Assembly (NCBI GenBank): GCA_965216195.1
Contig: OZ244151.1
Coordinates: 3,224,001-3,288,000, forward strand
Length of the DNA: 64,000 bases
Reading direction: 5' to 3'
DNA from: Aridibacter sp965216195
GTDB taxonomy: Bacteria > Acidobacteriota > Blastocatellia > Pyrinomonadales > Pyrinomonadaceae
Position 1 is the first letter of the stretch. The number at the start of each line of letters is the position of its first letter. This document shows positions 1 through 8,306 of the stretch, in pieces. The notes under the pieces were generated by a model. The model was not told the DNA's origin. It ran no database searches and was given only the letters and a program-made list of their open reading frames with translations. Both the position numbers and the translations under genes were made by a program.

Positions 1-156
1 AAGCGAAGATTTCCCGGCTCCATTTAACCCCAGGACCCCGATTTTTGCTCCGTAGAAGAATGATAGGTAAATATCTTTAAGGACAGGCTTTTTGTCGTAA
101 AACTTACTGACCTTAACCATCGAAAAGATGACTTTGTTTGGTTCGGGATGGCTCAT
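1..156 (-). CDS. ettA: EttA, ABC-F translational throttle ATPase (N-terminal 52 codons only)
   Basis: Reading the minus strand from an ATG at 154-156, the first 52 codons match the EttA N-terminus: an opening with EPNKVIFSMVKVSKFYDKK, then a GVLGLNGAGKSSL Walker A segment at residues 40-52, where the window ends. EttA belongs to the ABC-F family. It is a soluble, ribosome-bound ATPase that gates entry of initiation complexes into elongation according to the ATP/ADP ratio. Only the first part of nucleotide-binding domain 1 is present here, so the second ATPase domain and arm cannot be checked. It follows the rhodanese gene on the same strand after a short gap containing a GCCGCC/GGCGGC hairpin. 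Confidence 0.88.
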   Translation of the reverse strand, partial: MSHPEPNKVIFSMVKVSKFYDKKPVLKDIYLSFFYGAKIGVLGLNGAGKSSL

Positions 157-167
157 AAAACTGTGAC

Positions 168-184
168 GCCGCCATTAAGGCGGC
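168..184 (-). terminator. Hairpin between rhodanese gene and ettA (weak terminator candidate)
   Basis: A perfect 6-bp GC stem (GCCGCC/GGCGGC) with a 5-base loop lies between the rhodanese stop and the ettA start. On the minus strand only a TTTT stretch about 7 bases past the stem follows, so it is a poor intrinsic terminator. It may instead be one of the short palindromes scattered through this genome. Confidence 0.3.
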
Positions 185-307
185 TGTCCAGTGGGCGTTT
201 CACCCTAATAGATTGAATTGATAACCATTAATGCCAACTGGAAGCCAACATTAACTCCGCCGAAAATAGGGGGTATTTAAATTCGACTTGATTTGCAAAT
301 GAAAGAC

Positions 308-853
308 CTATTCGCCAGGCTCCTTTCCTCTGGCCATCGGGTGGCCAGAAGTCTTCCAAGCGTGGGTTCCGCCGCGAAGCGCATATGCATTTTTGTAGTT
401 CTTCTCTTTTAAGATTCGTACCGCACGGGCACTTGTTCCTTCGCTCGGTCAGGAACAATAGACAATTATTTTCTTGTCCTTTGGAAGCTCTTCATAGCGT
501 TTTTCCGTTTGTTTTACAGGAATGTTTATTGCGCCCTTGATATGCTCATTTATATAGGAGTTTTTCGAGCGGGCATCAACAAAAACAGCCTCACCAGAAT
601 CAAACAGCTCTTTAGCGTCTTTAACGGAAATTCGCTTTACCTCGTCCTGATGATTATGTTCTTCCTTATTTACCGTTTCTTCGGCACTAGTAGTAACCTC
701 GTTTCGCTTATCAGCTGAATCGGTTTTTTTCGCGGTTACTTCGTGACTTTTAGCTGACGTATCTTCCGTGGCACTTTTTGTCGGAACAGTTTGGCAACTG
801 ATCAGAGCAAACAATCCCACAACCGCTAATAAAAAAGTTGCTATAAATTGCAT
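308..853 (-). CDS. Rhodanese-domain lipoprotein with in-frame TGA at the catalytic cysteine (candidate selenoprotein)
   Basis: Rhodanese (sulfurtransferase) domain protein of 181 residues if the TGA at 449-451 (codon 135) is read through. The start at 853 is chosen because GGAGG ends 6 bases upstream, and the product then opens with a signal peptide and lipobox LISC (Cys20). A Glu/Lys/Thr-rich linker follows, then the rhodanese domain from about residue 80 (VFVDARS, HIKGAINIP, IIVYCS). After the TGA the same frame continues with PSEGTSARAVRIL, a conserved ALRGGTHAW motif, and a TAG at 308-310. Aligned by eye to the GlpE active loop (CYHGNSSKGAA), the TGA falls exactly on the catalytic Cys. 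Selenocysteine insertion is the favoured inference. A nonsense mutation or base-call error of TGT/TGC is the alternative. TGA ends several other genes here, so the code is standard. Confidence 0.75.
418..432 (-). promoter_or_regulatory. Possible SECIS-like hairpin just downstream of the in-frame TGA
   Basis: On the minus strand, 16 bases after the TGA, the bases GTGCC-CGTGC-GGTAC can form a 5-bp stem (one G-U pair) with a 5-base loop whose second base is G. Bacterial SECIS elements lie directly behind the UGA inside the coding region and usually carry a G early in the apical loop, so position and shape fit loosely. The stem is short and could arise by chance; no folding energy was computed. 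Confidence 0.3.
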
Positions 854-917
854 TTTCATCCTCCAAATTTCGGATGGGTAGTTTACGAACCCAGAAACAA
901 TAATAAATGATAATCGG

Positions 918-2330
918 TTATTGGCAAATATCCGTCGGGTAATTTCCGTTCCAGCAAGCGACGCACGACGAGCTTTCATCGGTGCCAATCGCCTCAAGCA
1001 TACCTTCCATTGAGAGGTAACCGAGCGAATCAGCTTCGATGTGCTGGCGAACTTCTTCGACAGATTTTTGCGCTGCAATCAACTCGGTTTTCTGCGGTGT
1101 GTTTACCCCGTAGTAACAAGGCGAAGCCGTCGGCGGACATGAGACACGCATATGAACTTCCTTAGCACCGGCTTCTTTTACAAGCGCAACAATCTTTTTT
1201 GACGTCGTTCCGCGAACTATTGAATCATCGACTAAAATCACTCGCTGCCCATTTATTAGATCTTGTATCGGATTGAGCTTAAGGCGAACGCCAAAAGAAC
1301 GTATGCTTTGTGTCGGCTCGATAAATGTCCTGCCAATGTAGTGGTTTCTAATAATTCCTTGCCGGAAACTAATCCCGGATTCTGCAGAATAACCAATCGA
1401 AGCCGCCACGCCCGAATCCGGCACCGGCACGACGATATCCGCTTCAACCGGATGTTCGACGGCGAGCTGGCGTCCCATCTTGTGGCGCGATTGATTTATC
1501 GAGCGTCCAAAAATAAACGAATCCGGACGCGAAAAATAAACGTGTTCGAAAGTGCAAACCGACCTCGGCTTTTCTTCAAACGGCCGCATCGAATGGAGCC
1601 CATCTTCATCTATTACAAGCATCTCTCCTGCTTCGATCTCTCTTATATACTCGGCGTCAATTAGATCAAACGCACAAGTTTCTGAAGCCAACGCCCATGT
1701 GTCATCCATTTTCCCTAAAACGAGCGGGCGAAAACCTCTCGGGTCGCGTACTGCCACGAGCGCGTCCGGGGTTAGAAACAAAAGCGAAAACGCACCCTCA
1801 GTTTCTCTTAACACTTTAGCTATTGCCTCAACGGCATCCTTAGCTTTTGTTCGCGCAATCGAATGCAGGATTGTTTCCGTATCGGATGTTGAGTTGAAAA
1901 TCGCGCCTTGCTCTTCAAGCTCTTTACGTTTTTGTTTAGCAAATGGAAGATTACCGTTGTGGCAAACGGCTATTTTTCCGTGCTGGCAAGTTACAGAGAA
2001 AGGCTGCGCTTCCCTTACAGATTTTCGCCCGGAGGTTGAATAACGAGTGTGTCCAATCGCCGAACTTCCCGGAAGTCTTTCAAGCGTTTTTTCGTCAAAA
2101 TTGTCCGCAACCAAACCGAGCCTGCGGATCTGATACATATCGGTGCCTTTTGCAGAAACTATTCCGCAAGCCTCCTGGCCCCTATGCTGTAGTGCAAACA
2201 ACCCGAGCTGCGTTAAAGTAGCCGCTTCGGGATGCCCGAAAACGCCAAACACTCCACATTCTTCTCTGAATTTATCGGAAAGGAAACCTGCCACGTCATA
2301 GATTATCCGAATTTGGTGTAAAATAAACAA
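918..2330 (-). CDS. purF: Amidophosphoribosyltransferase
   Basis: PurF catalyses the first committed step of purine synthesis, making phosphoribosylamine from PRPP and glutamine in the cytoplasm. The glutaminase nucleophile is the Cys of REECGVFGVFGH, followed by LQHRGQEACGI. The PRPP loop is VILVDDSIVRGTT in the C-terminal half. Cysteines in RSVCTFEH, SCPPTASPC and SSCVACW match the iron-sulfur-containing (Bacillus-type) PurF. The longest frame begins at a TTG (2330). A GTG at 2294 would give the more usual short propeptide before the catalytic Cys and may be the real start; neither has a clear Shine-Dalgarno. Other purine genes (purB, purS, purQ) are scattered 16-19 kb away. Confidence 0.95.
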   Translation of the reverse strand: MFILHQIRIIYDVAGFLSDKFREECGVFGVFGHPEAATLTQLGLFALQHRGQEACGIVSAKGTDMYQIRRLGLVADNFDEKTLERLPGSSAIGHTRYSTSGRKSVREAQPFSVTCQHGKIAVCHNGNLPFAKQKRKELEEQGAIFNSTSDTETILHSIARTKAKDAVEAIAKVLRETEGAFSLLFLTPDALVAVRDPRGFRPLVLGKMDDTWALASETCAFDLIDAEYIREIEAGEMLVIDEDGLHSMRPFEEKPRSVCTFEHVYFSRPDSFIFGRSINQSRHKMGRQLAVEHPVEADIVVPVPDSGVAASIGYSAESGISFRQGIIRNHYIGRTFIEPTQSIRSFGVRLKLNPIQDLINGQRVILVDDSIVRGTTSKKIVALVKEAGAKEVHMRVSCPPTASPCYYGVNTPQKTELIAAQKSVEEVRQHIEADSLGYLSMEGMLEAIGTDESSSCVACWNGNYPTDICQ

Positions 2331-2432
2331 CCGAGCTATTTATCTTTTTTAGCGTTCGCTGATTCGTATAAAATATTGAGAAATTTAGGGCCTAAATTTG
2401 CTGGAAAATTGTTGGTTCGAAGGGGCAGCCGC

Positions 2433-3784
2433 ATGCCCTTTGATCAAACTGTCACCTCAGTCAAAAGACGTATTTCCACGCCATTCTTGGTAACTTTAAT
2501 TTTAGTTCTAACCGTCTTTGCTCAGGATAAAACTCCGGTTTTTCAAGGTCAGCCACCCGCCAAACCGGTCGACACGACCACAAAACCAATACAAAAACAG
2601 GTGCGACAAACGTTTTCGTTGCGCGAAACGGTAGCACCGACGGAGTTTTTTTTACAAACGATTTTGACGGCGCGCGCCTGAGCAAAATTGAAAGAACAGG
2701 CGGTAACAAATACACAATATTTATCGCACCCGAAAACACTCCGATAAATATGAGCCCGTGGTACGCGTTTAAGGTTTGGTCCAAGAACAAAAAAGAAATA
2801 CACGTAAAACTAATTTATCCGGAGTTTGCCAAGCACCGCTATGCACCCCAAATTAGCCGAGACGGTAAAAACTGGAAACGTCTCAGCTTAAAAAGAATCG
2901 AGGAAGAGGAAAAAGGGACTGGAAATTTTGGCGCCAAATCGCGTCCGAAAAGGATTATCATGCGGCTTAAAGCGAGCAAAGAACCCCTTTGGGTTTCTGC
3001 GCAGGAGCTTAAAACGTCTAAACACGTTTTTCGTTGGATCGATGAATTTTCGAAAAAGCCATTTATCAAAACTAGCGTAATTGGAACAAGTAAAGAAGGT
3101 CGTCCGCTGCGTATGCTTCAAATCGGAAAGCAAGATTCAAAGAAAATGATGCTTGTGATTTCGCGACAACATCCACCTGAAGTTACGGGCTATCTGGCGA
3201 TGAAGGCTTTCGTAAAAAAAATTGCGGATGGCTCCCGTTTATCAAAGAATTTTAGAAAAGACTGGTGCGTTTATGTACTTCCACTGATGAATCCAGACGG
3301 CGTAGATGGCGGACACTGGCGCCACAACGCGGGCGGGATTGATTTGAATCGTGACTGGACCCAGTTTAATCAGCCCGAGGGCTTAGCGGTAAGCAACTTC
3401 CTCAGAAAACGCGAATCGGAAACCGGCGGTAAATTCTATTTTGGTATTGATTTTCATTCAACATGGGACGATATTTACTACCCGATGCCCAAAAATATCG
3501 TAGGCAATATGCCGGGCCTCGTTTACGATTGGATTGACAAACTCGACGAAAAAATCCCAAGTTACGAGCCGAATGTTAGTCCAACTAGACGTCTCAAACC
3601 CGCGATGATTTCGAGAAACTATTTTTATTATTCGCACGGAATGGAAGCGATCGTATTTGAGATTGGTGACAATACTCCTCGAAAATTCATCCGGAGAAAA
3701 GGCAAAGTCGGCGCAAGAGAATTGATGAAACTAATGCTTCGAAAGCAAGATTTAGAAGTGCGGACGAAGGCGGCACACAATTAA
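2433..3784 (+). CDS. Secreted M14-family zinc carboxypeptidase with an apparent N-terminal frameshift
   Basis: Zn-dependent M14 peptidase, probably exported. The catalytic part reads uninterrupted from about 2640 to 3784: zinc ligands in RQHPPEVTG (HxxE), the substrate-binding segment NPDGVDGGHWRHNAGGIDLN, the third ligand His in DFHST, and the catalytic Glu in VFEIGDN. Upstream, a different frame starting at ATG 2433 encodes a hydrophobic signal peptide ending in FAQ and a Pro/Thr-rich linker. Moving from that frame to the catalytic one needs a -1 shift between about 2580 and 2655, where there are an A5 run and a T8 run. The internal ATG at 2750 would leave the enzyme without its signal peptide and with part of its N-terminal beta domain missing. 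This is either a 1-base deletion (mutation or sequencing error) or a decaying gene. Confidence 0.75.
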
Positions 3785-3827
3785 TTCAACCCAGGCGTTC
3801 TCCGCCCCTTGCAGTAAGATTTCTTTA

Positions 3828-4751
3828 ATGCCAAAAAAACGCAGCAAATTTAGGCTTAGACTTGAAGAACTCGCGGTGCGTTTTGTTTTCGCCGCGATCG
3901 GAGCTCTTCCCTTAAAAGCCTCGATGAGGTTTGGAAAAACTTTCGGTTGGGCAATCGTTAAACTCTTTCCCAAGCTTTCGAAAACCGCGAATCGAAATCT
4001 TGAAATTGCGTTTCCCAAAATAGATGATTCTGAAAAACGACGGATCGTAAAAGGCACCTTCGGATCTCTGGGAAGACAACTTGGATTTATATCCCACTTC
4101 AGAAACTTCAAACCGGAAGATATACGCGAGCTTGTAGAAGTAATCGGCAAGGAGGAAAACTTTGACCCTGCCCACGCGAGCGATCGCGGAATACTCTTTT
4201 TTACAGGACACTTTGGAAGTTGGGAAGTTTTTAATCTATTGCCGCAGGCATTTGGCTATCACATAAATATACTCGTCAGGCGTATAGATAATCCGCTCGT
4301 TGAAAATTACGTAGACGCAATTCGGACGAAATTTGGAAGCGTAACCCTTGGAAAAAAACAGGCGGCGCGCAAAATGTTTCGAATACTCGAAAATGGCGAG
4401 ACATTGGGAATTCTGGCCGATTTAAATGTGCAGAAAAAAGAGGGAGTTTTTGTAGATTTTTTTGGCGTTCCTGCCTCGACGACTACGAGCATCGCCAAAC
4501 TTGCGCTCAAAACCAATGCGATCATTCTCCCTGCATTTGCCGTCTGGGATGAAGCAAAAAGCAAATATGTCGTTTACCTCGAACCGCCAATCAAATATGA
4601 AAAAACCGGATCGCAGCAAGATGACATAGAAGAAATCACACAAAAGATTACCAAAACCGTAGAAGAATTTGTCAGGAAATATCCCGAGCAATGGCTATGG
4701 ATACACAAACGCTGGAATACAAGACCCGAAGGTGAACAAGGTTTGTACTAG
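3828..4751 (+). CDS. LpxL/HtrB-family lysophospholipid acyltransferase
   Basis: Inner-membrane acyltransferase of the lipid A late-acylation family, expected to transfer a secondary acyl chain to a lipid A precursor. The family's HX4D/E catalytic motif appears as GHFGSWE near residue 127-133. The C-terminal signature PEQWLWIHKRWNTRPEG is typical of LpxL/LpxM. At 307 residues it is of normal length. The N-terminal region around residues 18-45 is hydrophobic and may anchor it. It sits between an exported peptidase and a sugar-nucleotide epimerase on the opposite strand, consistent with envelope biosynthesis. The acyl donor and exact substrate cannot be told from sequence. Confidence 0.85.
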   Translation: MPKKRSKFRLRLEELAVRFVFAAIGALPLKASMRFGKTFGWAIVKLFPKLSKTANRNLEIAFPKIDDSEKRRIVKGTFGSLGRQLGFISHFRNFKPEDIRELVEVIGKEENFDPAHASDRGILFFTGHFGSWEVFNLLPQAFGYHINILVRRIDNPLVENYVDAIRTKFGSVTLGKKQAARKMFRILENGETLGILADLNVQKKEGVFVDFFGVPASTTTSIAKLALKTNAIILPAFAVWDEAKSKYVVYLEPPIKYEKTGSQQDDIEEITQKITKTVEEFVRKYPEQWLWIHKRWNTRPEGEQGLY

Positions 4752-4760
4752 CCTGTTAAA

Positions 4761-5717
4761 CTATTTGCTCTGAAACCACTTAACAAAATGCTCAATTCCT
4801 TTCTCGATCGGGGTCTGGGGATCGTAATTTAGAAGTTCTCTTGCTTTTGAAATATTTGCGAAAGTTTGCGGAACATCGCCTGGCTGCTCGCCTTTACGAT
4901 CAATAATCGCTTTTTTCCCAAGGGCATTCTCCAGGAGCGAAACGAGCTCGCGCAGCTCGATCGTTTGCGATTCTCCCAAATTAATCACCTCGTACACGGT
5001 CGCACTATAATCGATCGCCGCACGAACACCTTGGATAATATCGTCGATAAATGTGTAATCCCTACGCGTACTTCCATCGCCGAAAACCGGGATCGGCTCG
5101 CCCGCACTTATCAGGCGTGCAAATTTATGAATTGCGAGATCCGGCCGCTGTCGCGCACCGTACACCGTAAAAAATCTTAGGCAAACGACACGGATGCCGT
5201 AAAGATGTGCGTAGCTATGACATAGCATTTCTCCTGCGATTTTCGTCGCCGCATAGGGGGAAATCGGTGCGGAAATCTTGTCTTCCTCCGAGAAAGGAAC
5301 CTCGCTTCGTGCGCCATAGACACTCGACGACGAACCAAAAACAAACTGCCCGACGCCAAACTCTTTTGCTAATTCGAGTAGGTTGATGGTCCCGTCTACA
5401 TTTGTTTCGGTATAGAGCTTTGGTTCTTCAAGCGATGGACGCACACCTGCTCGCGCGGCGAGATGAACTACTACGTTAAATTTGGTTTTATCAAAAACTT
5501 GCTGTAGTTTATCGAAATCCCGAATATCAACTTCCGCCACCGTAAATCTTGAATCTTCCGTAAATGCCGAAATGTTTTGCCGTTTTATTTCGGGAGAGTA
5601 AAAATCGTTGAAATCATCTACGACCGTTATATTCCAGGAGTCTTCAGTCAGAAGACGCTCCACCAAATGCGAGCCTATGAAGCCCGCTCCGCCTGTTACG
5701 AGTATGTTTTTGTTCAC
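4761..5717 (-). CDS. NAD-dependent sugar-nucleotide epimerase (UDP-glucuronate 4-epimerase-like)
   Basis: Extended short-chain dehydrogenase/reductase. The N-terminal Rossmann motif GGAGFIGSHL (about residues 9-18) binds NAD. The catalytic Ser region FGSSSSVYG is followed by YAATK, which supplies the Tyr-Lys pair. The substrate-domain motifs LRFFTVYGARQRPD and FGDGSTRRDYTFIDD are characteristic of UDP-glucuronate/UDP-galactose 4-epimerases. The sequence AGVRPSLE, seen in glucuronate epimerases, supports that assignment over GalE. It probably supplies precursors for surface polysaccharide. It is convergent with the acyltransferase and only 15 bases from the RDD gene upstream on the same strand. 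Confidence 0.87.
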   Translation of the reverse strand: MNKNILVTGGAGFIGSHLVERLLTEDSWNITVVDDFNDFYSPEIKRQNISAFTEDSRFTVAEVDIRDFDKLQQVFDKTKFNVVVHLAARAGVRPSLEEPKLYTETNVDGTINLLELAKEFGVGQFVFGSSSSVYGARSEVPFSEEDKISAPISPYAATKIAGEMLCHSYAHLYGIRVVCLRFFTVYGARQRPDLAIHKFARLISAGEPIPVFGDGSTRRDYTFIDDIIQGVRAAIDYSATVYEVINLGESQTIELRELVSLLENALGKKAIIDRKGEQPGDVPQTFANISKARELLNYDPQTPIEKGIEHFVKWFQSK

Positions 5718-5732
5718 CTAATTACTAACGAA

Positions 5733-6581
5733 TTAATTTAGAAATTTTCGCCGCTTGTTAAAACGCTCCAGAAGTTCTTCGAGGAATCCTTCGTAGCTAA
5801 AGTTTTCCGGATCGTATTTCGGCTTTAGTTTATACATTATCGGAAGCGCCACGCGCCAGGCCATCCAAAGCCTTTGTTTTTCTGCGAGATCCCAACGCCT
5901 CCTCAGGAAATTTTCTACAACTTCGATTTCCGGCTCTGTCAGCGAGCCCAAATCTGCTTCAAATTCTATCTTCTCAGCAGTTCGTTTAAACGCCAAGTCG
6001 CCAATTGTTTCGGAAAAAGTTTCAGAAAAGGTCGGCGCTTCGCCCTCTCTTTCGCGTATAACTACCGTCCCGGCAAAAATGTCGCCAACCCTCTGATCAC
6101 GATTGTTTGCAAAAATTGTTATCAATCCGATCGAATAAACCGGAACAACAAACCCGGGAATCGCGTCAAAAATGCGTATTAAGTTGCGCGCAACTGCCTC
6201 CCATAGCGTAATGGGTCGTCCATCCTCACGTATAACCCGGAGTTTGAGCAATCTTTTCCCTGGAGTTTGTCCGTTCCACAGCCACTCAAATACAACGAAG
6301 TATCCGGCAAAGATCAAAAAAATCACTATGATCAAAACGGCGATTGTCCATTTTGGCATTTCATCAATTAAGGCAAGCATCCCGCCGTCATCAACTGCGC
6401 CTCCGAGTCCTGTTATATTGAAAACCATCCAAGAGACGAGAAAAATCGCAAGATACTGGATAAAATGATCAATCGCTACGGCAAGAAAACGATTCCCAAT
6501 TGAGGCGAGCGCAAACGCGAGCGGAACGCGTTCGGGCGTTTCGATGATTAAGGTTTCTTCGGTTTCAATGAGTTGGGACAT
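5733..6581 (-). CDS. RDD family membrane protein
   Basis: Integral membrane protein of 282 residues with the RDD domain in its first 180 residues. The family's Arg and first Asp are in the ASIGNRFLAVAIDHFIQ segment; later conserved residues are in WNGQTPGKRLLKLRVI and NRDQRVGDIFAGTVVI. Three to four hydrophobic segments are visible (about residues 28-55, 80-105, 140-160). The C-terminal 100 residues are charged and cytoplasmic in character, with an EPEIEVVENFLRRRW motif seen in RDD proteins that accompany stage II sporulation M-like proteins. The role is unknown; RDD proteins have been linked to transport. The gene closes a two-gene minus-strand unit with the epimerase downstream. Confidence 0.82.
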   Translation of the reverse strand: MSQLIETEETLIIETPERVPLAFALASIGNRFLAVAIDHFIQYLAIFLVSWMVFNITGLGGAVDDGGMLALIDEMPKWTIAVLIIVIFLIFAGYFVVFEWLWNGQTPGKRLLKLRVIREDGRPITLWEAVARNLIRIFDAIPGFVVPVYSIGLITIFANNRDQRVGDIFAGTVVIREREGEAPTFSETFSETIGDLAFKRTAEKIEFEADLGSLTEPEIEVVENFLRRRWDLAEKQRLWMAWRVALPIMYKLKPKYDPENFSYEGFLEELLERFNKRRKFLN

Positions 6582-6644
6582 TCAATACGTTTATCCTATT
6601 TTTCGCATGCTTTCTATGAATTTGGATTTTATGCTAATCTTTTG

Positions 6645-6800
6645 GGCGTAAAATGTCGCCCGCTGATTCGGGAAAATTGCTTTCGGGAAAATTGTTTCCG
6701 ATTGTTTGGCAAGACGGCAAAAAAGGAAATGTCACCGCGAAAAATCCATAGGTACTTGGGCAACACTATAGTTTACTGGGCGGCGCTTGCCGCCTTTTTT
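6645..6800 (+). ncRNA. Candidate small RNA between RDD gene and tyrS
   Basis: About 150 bases on the + strand have no convincing protein but end in a strong intrinsic terminator. An extended -10-like TGCTAATCT lies at 6632-6640. The region starts with a GGGCG/CGCCC hairpin (about 6645-6662), then carries a near-tandem repeat of TTCGGGAAAATTG. No annotated + strand gene precedes the terminator, so it would end a transcript of its own. It does not resemble 6S, SRP, tmRNA or RNase P RNA as far as can be judged by eye. Confidence 0.25.
6778..6800 (+). terminator. Intrinsic terminator (GGCGGC-GCTT-GCCGCC, T6)
   Basis: A perfect 6-bp GC stem with a 4-base loop is followed directly by six T residues on the + strand. 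It abuts the tyrS stop codon, which is on the other strand, so it terminates + strand transcription running toward tyrS. The minus strand has no matching T run. Confidence 0.65.
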
Positions 6801-8007
6801 ATTTACCGCGTGTCTTTATGAAACTTCTTTTGCCCACCTGGAGCAATACTTCCTCGCCGGCAATCGAAACTTCAATTCCGGCGTTGGCGACTTTTTCACC
6901 ATCAACCTTTACGCCGCCCTGTTTTATCAGTCTCTTCGCCTCGCCCTTCGATCCGACCAACTTCGTCTCAACCAGAAGATCAGCGATCTTGTAGTCTCCC
7001 GACTCAATCGCGACTTCATCGATCTCATCAGGTAGATTTCCTTTAGAAAACTGGCTCACAAAATTTTGCTCAGCCAGATCCGCAGCTTCTTCAGGATGAA
7101 AATCGCAAATAACTCTTTTGGCCAAATCGATTTTGAAATCGCGAGGATTAGCATTTTCGTTTTCACATCTCGACTTCATCGCCTCGATTTCCTCAATGCT
7201 GATATCGGTCAGGAGCTCGAAATACTTCCACATCATTTCGTCAGAAATCGACATTACTTTGCCAAACATCTCATCAGCTGACTCATCAATCCCGATGTAG
7301 TTTCCGAGGGACTTCGACATTTTCTCTACGCCGTCCGTGCCTTCAAGAAGCGGTGTCGTGATAATGACCTGCGGTTCCTGTTTGTATTCGCGCTGAAGCG
7401 AACGCCCGACTAGTAAATTGAACGTTTGATCGGTGCCGCCGAGTTCGACATCTGCTTCGAGCGCCACGGAATCATAACCCTGCACAAGCGGATAAAGGAG
7501 CTCGTGCATCGAAATCGGCTTTTCCTCGCGAAGGCGTTTCTGGAAATCGTCGCGCTCGAGGATTTGTTTTACCGTGACGTGCGATGTAAGGCGGACGAAA
7601 TCCGCCGCGTCAAATTCATCCATCCACTCCGAGTTAAACCGAATCTCTGTCTTTTCTGGATCGAGAATTTTGAAAATCTGTGTTTTGTAGGTTTCTGCGT
7701 TTTTATCTATCTCCTCCCGGGAAAGCGGCGGGCGCGTCGCATTCTTGCCCGAAGGATCACCGATCATTCCCGTAAACGAACCGATCAGAAAAATTACCGT
7801 ATGACCTAGTTCCTGAAAGGCTTTTAGCTTCCGGATCACCACCGTGTGACCGATATGTATATCGGGCGCGGTCGGGTCGGCTCCGAGTTTTATGCGCAAA
7901 GGTTTCCCGGTTTTTTGCGACTTCTCGAGCTTTTGTTTAAGGTCATCTTCGCGTATAAAATCAACCGTGCCTTTTTTGAGGAAAGCTATTTGTTCGTCAA
8001 TGTTCAT
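6799..8007 (-). CDS. tyrS: Tyrosyl-tRNA synthetase
   Basis: Class I aminoacyl-tRNA synthetase that charges tRNA-Tyr with tyrosine. The HIGH signature is DIHIGHTVV (about residues 49-57), and the KMSKS loop is VEKMSKSLGN near residue 232. A C-terminal S4 RNA-binding domain (DLLVETKLVGSKGEAKRLIK) is complete. The length of 402 residues and the FLIGSFTGMIGDPSG motif fit the TyrZ-like bacterial branch. The start ATG at 8007 has no strong Shine-Dalgarno. No T-box leader is visible upstream. Confidence 0.96.
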   Translation of the reverse strand: MNIDEQIAFLKKGTVDFIREDDLKQKLEKSQKTGKPLRIKLGADPTAPDIHIGHTVVIRKLKAFQELGHTVIFLIGSFTGMIGDPSGKNATRPPLSREEIDKNAETYKTQIFKILDPEKTEIRFNSEWMDEFDAADFVRLTSHVTVKQILERDDFQKRLREEKPISMHELLYPLVQGYDSVALEADVELGGTDQTFNLLVGRSLQREYKQEPQVIITTPLLEGTDGVEKMSKSLGNYIGIDESADEMFGKVMSISDEMMWKYFELLTDISIEEIEAMKSRCENENANPRDFKIDLAKRVICDFHPEEAADLAEQNFVSQFSKGNLPDEIDEVAIESGDYKIADLLVETKLVGSKGEAKRLIKQGGVKVDGEKVANAGIEVSIAGEEVLLQVGKRSFIKTRGK

Positions 8008-8173
8008 TGTGTCGGTAGCCCAAGCGTCAGCGCGGGCTCTGATAATGTAGTGTTTTGCGACGGAAGCCCTCCATTACTGTCGGGCTACGGACACGCTATT
8101 TGTTCTCAGATGTTCATAGGCTTCGGACATATTTTGCAACAACTATTTGCTATTAACAAAGTTAGGAGGAGAT

Positions 8174-8292
8174 GCCCACGAAAAATACGAAAAAGGAGAT
8201 TCATGTTTCTTGACTTGCGATGATGGAGCAGATCTCATGAACAATGGGAAGCTAACAAAATTAGTTTCGCAATTTTCGTGTTGTTCGTGGGC
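8174..8292. repeat. Dispersed inverted-pair repeat, CCACGAAA family (copy 1)
   Basis: The left arm GCCCACGAAAAATACGAAAA (8174-8193) and an inverted right arm ending in TCGTGTTGTTCGTGGGC (8273-8292) enclose about 76 bases without genes. The same architecture recurs at 9844-10022 and 43739-43877. The two arms could pair in single-stranded DNA or RNA. No protein-coding signal lies inside. It makes up much of the 299-base gap between tyrS and proC; the remainder (8008-8173) shows nothing recognisable. Confidence 0.7.
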
Positions 8293-8306
8293 GTCTTAAT
8301 TTAACG

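Noticed and set aside
308..859. Alternative genetic code (TGA as a sense codon) to explain the rhodanese gene
   Set aside because: TGA ends several intact genes here, for example actE, the DASS transporter, the MscS channel and the D-aminoacylase, so TGA is a normal stop in this genome.
449..1078. Longer upstream start for the rhodanese gene running into purF
   Set aside because: The extra 73 residues overlap purF antisense-free coding on the same strand and lack a signal peptide; the GGAGG and lipobox fix the start at 853.
2585..2655. Programmed -1 frameshift in the M14 carboxypeptidase
   Set aside because: No X-XXY-YYZ heptamer followed by a hairpin was found at the shift; a simple 1-base deletion explains it.
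6573..6821. 82-residue open frame on the + strand before tyrS
   Set aside because: It runs across the terminator hairpin and into the tyrS gene on the other strand; composition does not look coding.
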